DNA of 35,329 nt from a virus, in the IMG/VR virus record IMGVR_UViG_3300005613_000216, positions 1 through 35,329 of that record. The stretch is one strand, 5' to 3'. Both the position numbers and the translations under genes were made by a program. Position 1 is the first letter of the stretch. Each line of letters begins with the position of its first letter. Below, piece after piece: positions 19,203 through 26,046 of the stretch. A model generated the notes under the pieces. The model saw nothing but the letters and a program-made list of their open reading frames with translations. It did not search any database and was not told the origin of the DNA.

Positions 19203-19804
19203 AAAACTTTGCTGAAGACATGGGCATTACAGGGCACCTTACCATTATTCGTAAATGGAATACTGGGGATGAGGAAGTCCTTTTAGACGATAGTAATATT
19301 ATCGTATCGGGAATGGGTGTGGGCCTTTCCTATCTTTTTACTGGATCTGGTTCCGATAGTGTTCTTGATTACCAAATTGACAGGTTCCAGGTGGGAGTTT
19401 CTGGTCCTCCAGCAGGTGGGGTCACTAGCGCCATCAACCAACTATCTGGTCAAATTTCAGAGTCTCAGTATGGAGCAGGTAGCAATTTATTTATAAAGGT
19501 TAACGGTCAGATTGTAGGAGACTCCCTAACCTCGAATAGGGCGTTTGCTTTAATACCTAACAACAAAATAACTAGAATCGGGGACTCATCAGTTAGATAC
19601 ACTTTAGTTTTAGATGAGGAAGCTTGTAACAATCTACAGGGTGCTTCGTCGGAAGACTTAAATATTAATGAGGTTGGTATGTTTATGAAGAACCCTACAG
19701 GGGCTGCTGATGACCGATCTCTTTTAGTTTGCTATAGAACATTTAGTAATATACGAAAGACTACTGATTTTAGTCTCATATTCCGTTGGACGCTTTCGTT
19801 CTGA
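19199..19804 (+). CDS. Short fibre-type structural protein, paralogue of the preceding gene
   Basis: 201 residues from the ATG at 19199, which overlaps the preceding stop as ATGA. An in-frame ATG at 19181 lies inside the upstream gene and is less likely. The N-terminal segment GHLTIIRKWNTGDEEVLLDD, then S-N-I-I-V-S-G-M-G, aligns with the start of the preceding protein. YQIDRFQVGVSGPPA aligns with its YRINAISFGTGPEA. Both end in an aromatic strand, here DFSLIFRWTLSF. The loop between these elements is much shorter than in the neighbour. The pair probably arose by duplication, with insertion or loss in one copy. The expected role is a virion fibre or tip protein. No enzymatic motif is seen. Confidence 0.55.
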   Translation: MKNFAEDMGITGHLTIIRKWNTGDEEVLLDDSNIIVSGMGVGLSYLFTGSGSDSVLDYQIDRFQVGVSGPPAGGVTSAINQLSGQISESQYGAGSNLFIKVNGQIVGDSLTSNRAFALIPNNKITRIGDSSVRYTLVLDEEACNNLQGASSEDLNINEVGMFMKNPTGAADDRSLLVCYRTFSNIRKTTDFSLIFRWTLSF

Positions 19805-19944
19805 TGAAAGTATGTAATCGTTGCGGAGAGAAAAAACCGCTAATAGATTTTTATAAACACCCTAAAAGCAAAGATGGGCACCTTAACCAATGCAAATCTT
19901 GCAAAATCAAGAGCTGGATAAGCTTACTCATATTCATAGGTTAA
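19804..19944 (+). CDS. 46-residue zinc-ribbon microprotein
   Basis: The reading frame ATG AAA GTA TGT ... GGT TAA encodes 46 residues. It has two Cys pairs: C4-N-R-C7 and C30-K-S-C33, with an aromatic F-Y and K-x-x-D-G-H-L between them. This spacing is the small zinc ribbon often seen fused to or beside phage HNH endonucleases, where the usual pattern is C-x2-C-x2-[KE]-K-x3-F-x7-8-D-G-x3-x-C-x2-C. It starts in an ATGA overlap with the upstream gene and ends 7 bases before the next ATG. The C-terminal ten residues (SWISLLIFIG) are hydrophobic, unlike the basic helix usually found there. It may be a functional small regulator or the remnant of a homing-endonuclease gene cut short. Length alone makes it easy to miss. 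Confidence 0.65.
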   Translation: MKVCNRCGEKKPLIDFYKHPKSKDGHLNQCKSCKIKSWISLLIFIG

Positions 19945-19951
19945 TCTAATC

Positions 19952-22900
19952 ATGCCTTTTAATCAGAACGACATCTATACCAGTAGCGGGAGCGTAAAGC
20001 TATTCAATGAATGGGTTCCTTACGTTTCCAAATTTGACACTAGCTCTTTCTACAATTGGGAGCAGGATAACCTTCCTCTGTATGACCTAGAAGAGCGTAC
20101 CTATGAGCTATGGGAGCAGGGTGGTTTCAATACTTCTGCTGGCGTTCCTGGTCTAGCACTCGTCGTGTCTGGTGATGCTCCTGCGGCAACACTCGCTGCT
20201 AACAGGAATATGTTCACTGAAGTAAGCTCCTGTATTGCTGCCATTCCTAAGGTTGTTAGATTCCCTGTGCTAGTTGAGGTCGCAAGCTTCGGTGATATGG
20301 GCGACCTAGAGCTACATAATTTCCGAATTGAAGAGGGTGGCTCCATTGAGATTATTAACAGAGCTTTCGGTAGAACTTATGATGCTTCTAGTGAGGCTCA
20401 TACTGTTGTAACTCCAACGGAAAATGCTTCTCACAATTTAGTAGAAACTCTTAGTTCCCTAGATCTAAGTAACGCTTTGACAGATGCTTCTTGTTTATCA
20501 GTTTCAACCGCAGTCCTTACAGGCGGTGGTGATTCAAGAACTGCTAACAATACAAACAGGGTTTTGTACCCACAACATACTCTAAGAAACGCTCCACTGA
20601 GCGTTGCCATTGATCAAACTGTACTTCCTGGTTCTAATCAGAACGAGTTTGTAGCAAATCCTTATGAGTCTAATCCTGCTACAAGTGATGACACTCTTCC
20701 TACTCTGGATGTTAGCGCCCAGAATCAAGCCACTGGGAACAGTCTTTATAGAGCAAGCATGACCGCTGAAGAGGACGGTGTTGGGGGAAACACTTACTTC
20801 AATAAGCTTGGGAAAATTACAGTAAAGAACTGTGACGGACCCATCTACATTAGAAACTTCTTTGTGGACGCAGGAAAGGATAATATTTTAGCCCCCAATG
20901 CTTACGGTATAGAAGTGGTTAACTCAGATGTGCTTTTAGAAAACTGTGCTGCCATTCGTGCCGCTGAAGCTGGTTGGAAGTTTAATAATTCAAAAATTGT
21001 TCTGTCCAGGTCAGCAGCTTCGTACAGAAACTATAAACTTACTAGCACAACCACAAGAGAAGACGGTGTTGGATATGGATTCCATGCTGTAAACAGTGAT
21101 GTCTCTATTAGCTCCTTGCCCACTGCGGTTACAGACCTTACTTCTGTAGGGGACACAGGGGCCTCTGGAGCGGACTGTAAGGTGATCGCATCTAGAAACT
21201 ATGCTGGCTTTGTTCTAGATAACTCTAAGCTTACAGGGGGTGTTCAAAGGGCGCTATCTAACCAAGCTCTTGATGGCAGTATCCTTGGGTCAGAGCTTAA
21301 CACTGGTTACGGATTCCTATTGGATAACTCAAAGGTCGATGTCAAGGGTCTGATTGATGTCTATGGAAACGACAAAGGTATTCAAGCGGACAACTCAAAG
21401 TTCGTATTTGAAAACCTGTGTATCGACGCCCACAGTAACGAAGCAATCAGATGTAGAAACACTCAGTTTATATTTGATTCTCTGACTGGTCCTACAGAAG
21501 CAGGCCAAAATGACAGAAAGCAGCTTGATATGTCTGCTAACGGCCAACATGTGGATCTCCAAAACAACAGCGCGTTTACTTTCCGTAGAAAAAATAATGT
21601 TCCACAAAAGTATGGTAACTCAAAGTTTGCTGTAGCTCACGGAACAATTAATTTTGATGGGCAGAACCAAGCAATGCTCCCCGCTTTCTCTGTAAATGAT
21701 GGATCCATGCTTGATCTAGTTCATCCCTACATTGATGTAAATGGAGCAAATGAAAACGTCACTAAGCCTGCTTTTGGTAGGGCTATAAAAGCTAACAATT
21801 CTTCAAAAGTAAGTTTGTTCGGTAGTAAGACTGGTTGTACGTTTATTATTGGACCTAATGCGTATGACAAGCAACAATACGCTGCTGGAGTTTATGGCTC
21901 GAATAACTCTACTATTAACATACACGGACCCACTGCCATAGCACAGTTTGGTGTTGACATTTTAGTAGAAGACAACTCTGTTCTAAACATTGAGCCCGCT
22001 AGAAAAAGAGATGAATTTGGCTTGGAGGCAAGTGGATTTGATCTAAGCTCTGGAGAAAACCACACTTCTGTTGAGCTTCACTCAACTAGAGCCTGTTTGG
22101 TAGCAAATAAAAACTCTACCATCAACATGAATGACCTTGGAGCATTCCCCAAGAACTGGGGTAGAACAGGTCTAGGGCAAGCGTACTTGCTTGAGGGGCA
22201 TGACTACGATAGTATTGTTGACACTAGTGCGCTCACGGTTTCAGGCTCTCTTCAGTTTTATCCTAACCCACAAGACTCTGGCGCTATCGCTGGCCTTAGC
22301 TTAGATAATCTTGGCCTTAGTAAGGGAGAGTTTCCTAAGTTTACTACAACAGCAGGATTGCTAAGATTTATTAATACTAATAACCTTATCGGTTCTCCGC
22401 TAACAAATGATCAAGTTGACAACATAACCCAAGGTGGAGTTTGTGTTAGAGCTACACAGGATAGCATGGTCAACGTAAGAAATGTTCACTTCCCTGCTGG
22501 AACGAATGATTCACCATTAGATGGGTTTTACTACACCACCAGTGGATCTCTTTGTGATAGGCTAATGATTTGGAACATGGCTGATACTTCCAAGCTAAAT
22601 GCTTCTTATATTTCTGTAAGTGGTATGCACCCTGCTAGTATCCAGTACCATGGACCTAGTGCAATTTGGGCATCCTCCGTTGATGGAGTAAACTCTGGTA
22701 ATCAATATGATGTCCCTGCAAGTGGAGCACCTTCTGGAACTCCAGGAACAGGGAGCTTGAGTGTTCTCGATGCCTTCGGAGCAGGAAGTTCCGTTTGGAC
22801 TATACCCTCTGGTGTTGATATTAATTCAACATTTAATAGATTCTATCCAGTATCAGGTGATTTAAACGACGCTACAAAGCTGGCTCTTGGAGCGGCTGGA

Positions 22901-23494
22901 ATAAATGTTGATGATGCTACTACATACAAAATTGGTGCTGGCCCACATAAATCTGCCAACCAGGGGGTATTCAGAATATACTGGACTCCAAAATCAAGTG
23001 CGAAGGCTTTGCAAACTGATTTAAGTGGATACTTCAATGGTGCTCACCCACATACGGGCGATTTTAGTGGCACAGTCGGCCCTGCATACCAGCTATTCGC
23101 TCAAGGGTATAACTGCTCTGCTCCTCTATCATCAATTATAATCACCGACCCAGATACGGGAGATGATATCACTAGTGGCACATATCCAGATTTGTTGAGG
23201 CTAATCGACTCTAATGGTGATGGAGTGCCTGACCAACTACATACTTCTGGGTTCTACTACTGCCGAGAGTTTGTAGAGGACAACCCAACACAATGTATTT
23301 TGGATGAATCTGCCGCGAGAGCTTTCGCTAACGCTCAAAATGCGAGTGTGAACTTAGCTGGAACGCCAGTTAAAGTGACACTAATCAAGGCGAGAGCTAG
23401 TGATGGAAGATTATCGGAAGCATATACTGGAGATACGTCAGGGTCTGTTGGATTTAAATCTGCTTCAATATTTGACCTGTCGAGGGATAACTAA
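19952..23494 (+). CDS. Large beta-helical tail fibre or tailspike protein
   Basis: 1180 residues. The N-terminus has WEQDNLPLYDLEE (residues 36-48), which matches FEVDNIPLKQLQE in the next protein and is probably a baseplate attachment motif. Residues about 290-720 form a right-handed beta-helix. Successive rungs contain N-S-x-[hydrophobic] turns: VVNSDVLLENC, FNNSKIVLSRS, LDNSKVDVKGL, ADNSKFVFENL, SNNSTINIHG and others, at least a dozen. A D-S-N-G-D-G-V-P-D loop at 1086-1094 looks like a calcium site. No pectate-lyase or other catalytic signature is obvious, so it may bind without cutting. No Shine-Dalgarno is visible before this ATG; it lies 7 bases after the microprotein stop and probably depends on coupling. 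Virion fibre is well supported, receptor unknown. Confidence 0.75.
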   Translation: MPFNQNDIYTSSGSVKLFNEWVPYVSKFDTSSFYNWEQDNLPLYDLEERTYELWEQGGFNTSAGVPGLALVVSGDAPAATLAANRNMFTEVSSCIAAIPKVVRFPVLVEVASFGDMGDLELHNFRIEEGGSIEIINRAFGRTYDASSEAHTVVTPTENASHNLVETLSSLDLSNALTDASCLSVSTAVLTGGGDSRTANNTNRVLYPQHTLRNAPLSVAIDQTVLPGSNQNEFVANPYESNPATSDDTLPTLDVSAQNQATGNSLYRASMTAEEDGVGGNTYFNKLGKITVKNCDGPIYIRNFFVDAGKDNILAPNAYGIEVVNSDVLLENCAAIRAAEAGWKFNNSKIVLSRSAASYRNYKLTSTTTREDGVGYGFHAVNSDVSISSLPTAVTDLTSVGDTGASGADCKVIASRNYAGFVLDNSKLTGGVQRALSNQALDGSILGSELNTGYGFLLDNSKVDVKGLIDVYGNDKGIQADNSKFVFENLCIDAHSNEAIRCRNTQFIFDSLTGPTEAGQNDRKQLDMSANGQHVDLQNNSAFTFRRKNNVPQKYGNSKFAVAHGTINFDGQNQAMLPAFSVNDGSMLDLVHPYIDVNGANENVTKPAFGRAIKANNSSKVSLFGSKTGCTFIIGPNAYDKQQYAAGVYGSNNSTINIHGPTAIAQFGVDILVEDNSVLNIEPARKRDEFGLEASGFDLSSGENHTSVELHSTRACLVANKNSTINMNDLGAFPKNWGRTGLGQAYLLEGHDYDSIVDTSALTVSGSLQFYPNPQDSGAIAGLSLDNLGLSKGEFPKFTTTAGLLRFINTNNLIGSPLTNDQVDNITQGGVCVRATQDSMVNVRNVHFPAGTNDSPLDGFYYTTSGSLCDRLMIWNMADTSKLNASYISVSGMHPASIQYHGPSAIWASSVDGVNSGNQYDVPASGAPSGTPGTGSLSVLDAFGAGSSVWTIPSGVDINSTFNRFYPVSGDLNDATKLALGAAGINVDDATTYKIGAGPHKSANQGVFRIYWTPKSSAKALQTDLSGYFNGAHPHTGDFSGTVGPAYQLFAQGYNCSAPLSSIIITDPDTGDDITSGTYPDLLRLIDSNGDGVPDQLHTSGFYYCREFVEDNPTQCILDESAARAFANAQNASVNLAGTPVKVTLIKARASDGRLSEAYTGDTSGSVGFKSASIFDLSRDN

Positions 23495-26046
23495 TGGCTG
23501 AACAACAATATCAAGAAAGTAACTATCGTTTTACTGATCCTATTCGCTTTTTCAAAGCGAATGATCCTTACTACTTTGAAGTAGATAACATCCCTTTGAA
23601 GCAGCTTCAAGAAAACTGCTTGTGGCTAAAGGATCAAGTTAAAAAAGATACCAACAAGCTATTGGGTGTTAAGAGATCAGATATTGATGAGCTTAGACCA
23701 TACGCTACAGGTGGGGATAGGTTAGTCCGTGTCAAGCCAGGTAGATACACCTCTAGAATAAATGATGCTTCCACACGCGAGCCTCTGGCTTACCTTAGAA
23801 AGGTGATGGGTGAGGCTGTTGGCGATGTTGACGCTTGGGCTGCGGCTACACCAAACCCTGGCACTTTCCCAGGGGGTAAAAATGCTATCTTGGAGGCTGC
23901 TCTAGACAAGTTCAAAGAGACCACCGCTGAAAATGCTTTGGGTATGAACGGTTTGGTAGAGCGAGCTTTTACTTGGCCTGTTGTTACTTCAGATACGCCA
24001 ATTGATAACGATGGAGCGGATCTAGACACAACTAAATCCTGGTTGTCATTTGGCGGTGAGGATGTAAACACTCCTGGGGGTGGCGCTGGTATTTCTCCAT
24101 TCCCAATCACTGAGGCCATCGCTTGGGCAAAGTCTCAAGGATCCACCGTGTCAGAGGTTGTTCTACCCAGCTTTGAAATTACAAATATGAACAGTGGTTG
24201 GGCAAAGTTCCCCCTGACTGAAAGTTACTTTATCAAAGCTTGGAGAGGCGTTTCAAGACTAGCTATTGTTGATATTGATGATGAGATTACAGTTGAAGTA
24301 CCACAGTTTGATTCCACCGATTTCTCATACACAGGTGAAGATGGGCAGTCGGTTGATGTAACTGGTGTTAGCCAAAGAATTGATCTTGTATTCATCTACA
24401 GTAAGCCCGTTGATACTAGCTCAGTTGATACTATTCAAAATGGGGCAGTTGAAAGAATTACAAAGCCAACCCTGGGCATTGTAAAGGGTGCTGGAATCAA
24501 AGCATCGTTTGAAGGAAAGAGCACAGATCTTGCTGCTGGATACAAGGTGGACGCTAACGATTCGATTCTAGCTTCCCCTGGGGATCAAAGTAATACAGGA
24601 ATGGGCTTCAACAGCACTTCCGCAAATGATATAGCTTACCCAATAAGAGGCAGTTTCCCAGCACCCGATGATCTTTTGAACTTGGCTCCATTGATCTCTG
24701 AGAAGCTTGAAGACAACGCATATGAACTTGTAGGACAATCAATCCTACCTGTAGCTTACGTCTTTGTTCAAGACGGGTCACAGATTGTTCTGAGCACAGA
24801 CGTTGTAGATATTAGACCTTTGTTTAGAACAGCAGAGCTAACTTATAACGAGAGAGCAGGTATTGGTGCTGCGTTCCCACAACTGTCATTAGCAAACCCA
24901 GCAGTGGGAAAAGGCCAATTAGACTATGAACTCAAGAGAATGTACAACGATGTTAATACTAGAATTAACATTCTTGAGAATGAATCTGATTTTTTAGAAT
25001 CCATCTCTACTCTCGCCACTGGTTATGTATTTGGTGGATGGAATTTTGGTCCTGAGGGCGCATTGTTTGATTATTATCAAGGTGTTTTTGCTGCTGATAA
25101 TGATCCTGATGATGTTACAACTTTAACCAATGATGCCACCGCCTACATCAAATCATACATTAGAGGAAAGTATGGATTTGGAAATTTGACAAGCCAAATT
25201 ACAATTCCATCATACCCAGACTGGGATCTGGCTCAGTGGTGCGTAGAAGGTGATATTGATGCGAAAGGTTTGTACCCTAATGATTACATCAATACGTTCG
25301 TATCCACTAACAATAAAGATGCTAATGCTGATGATTCAATTGTAGCAGGTAGTTATGATCAAGGAGTAAACGCAGATGGTACAGCAGTTGGAGGGGGTCA
25401 GCCAACTAGACTGAAAAACTTTAGCAATGCTCAAAATGCCAAAGACGCTGCTACGGGTTTATTAGATTCAAGAGTAAACTTTCACTACATTTCTAAAAGA
25501 ATAAAGTTTAATAGACCAGCTTGGTTGGCTGATTACACTGTAGACACCACCTTAATAAACTGCTTGGCACAAAACAATTCAGGAACCAACTCAGATGAAA
25601 CAGCCGCAGGGTCTTATTTTGGATGCTGGGTTGAAAAAGGTTTTGATGAGTTTACTATATATGTTGCTTTCTCTGCTCATACAAATAACTTTGCATTTAA
25701 AGGAAGCAACAAAACCTCGCCAGGATCTCCCTACCCTGCTCCTAACTCATCAGTCACCACTTCAGGTGGAAAGAAAAAGAAGAAGACTACTACCGTCTCA
25801 GTTCAGGAAAGAGATGGTGGAAGATTCAGCGGCTTTATAGTCCCTGTAAGTGACATCCTTTATTCTAACACAAGCCCTGTAAAAGAGGCTTTTGCACAAG
25901 GCTACGCAGGAAACCCAAGGGTTGGCAAGTGTACATACCCCACTGTCATATGGAGAATTACGGGTGTTCCCCAAAACGCAATAAGTTTCTTATACGGAAA
26001 CCTTAACACACCACAAACTTCAGTAGTTAATCTCAAGAGTGAATAA
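23494..26046 (+). CDS. Virion structural protein with fibre-anchor motif
   Basis: 850 residues, TAATG-coupled to the beta-helix gene. The N-terminus FFKANDPYYFEVDNIPLKQL, followed by a helix with E-N-C-L-W-L-K-D-Q, resembles virion structural proteins I know from marine T4-like phages. It shares the E-x-D-N-[IL]-P-L-x-x-L-x-E motif with the preceding gene. The body is mixed alpha/beta. Near residue 759 a lysine-rich loop (GGKKKKKTTTVSV) interrupts a beta region. The C-terminus ends with CTYPTVIWRITGVPQNAISF. It is probably a peripheral baseplate or fibre-connector protein; no enzymatic or adhesin motif is identified. The common N-terminus with a neighbour suggests both occupy similar attachment sites. 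Confidence 0.6.
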   Translation: MAEQQYQESNYRFTDPIRFFKANDPYYFEVDNIPLKQLQENCLWLKDQVKKDTNKLLGVKRSDIDELRPYATGGDRLVRVKPGRYTSRINDASTREPLAYLRKVMGEAVGDVDAWAAATPNPGTFPGGKNAILEAALDKFKETTAENALGMNGLVERAFTWPVVTSDTPIDNDGADLDTTKSWLSFGGEDVNTPGGGAGISPFPITEAIAWAKSQGSTVSEVVLPSFEITNMNSGWAKFPLTESYFIKAWRGVSRLAIVDIDDEITVEVPQFDSTDFSYTGEDGQSVDVTGVSQRIDLVFIYSKPVDTSSVDTIQNGAVERITKPTLGIVKGAGIKASFEGKSTDLAAGYKVDANDSILASPGDQSNTGMGFNSTSANDIAYPIRGSFPAPDDLLNLAPLISEKLEDNAYELVGQSILPVAYVFVQDGSQIVLSTDVVDIRPLFRTAELTYNERAGIGAAFPQLSLANPAVGKGQLDYELKRMYNDVNTRINILENESDFLESISTLATGYVFGGWNFGPEGALFDYYQGVFAADNDPDDVTTLTNDATAYIKSYIRGKYGFGNLTSQITIPSYPDWDLAQWCVEGDIDAKGLYPNDYINTFVSTNNKDANADDSIVAGSYDQGVNADGTAVGGGQPTRLKNFSNAQNAKDAATGLLDSRVNFHYISKRIKFNRPAWLADYTVDTTLINCLAQNNSGTNSDETAAGSYFGCWVEKGFDEFTIYVAFSAHTNNFAFKGSNKTSPGSPYPAPNSSVTTSGGKKKKKTTTVSVQERDGGRFSGFIVPVSDILYSNTSPVKEAFAQGYAGNPRVGKCTYPTVIWRITGVPQNAISFLYGNLNTPQTSVVNLKSE

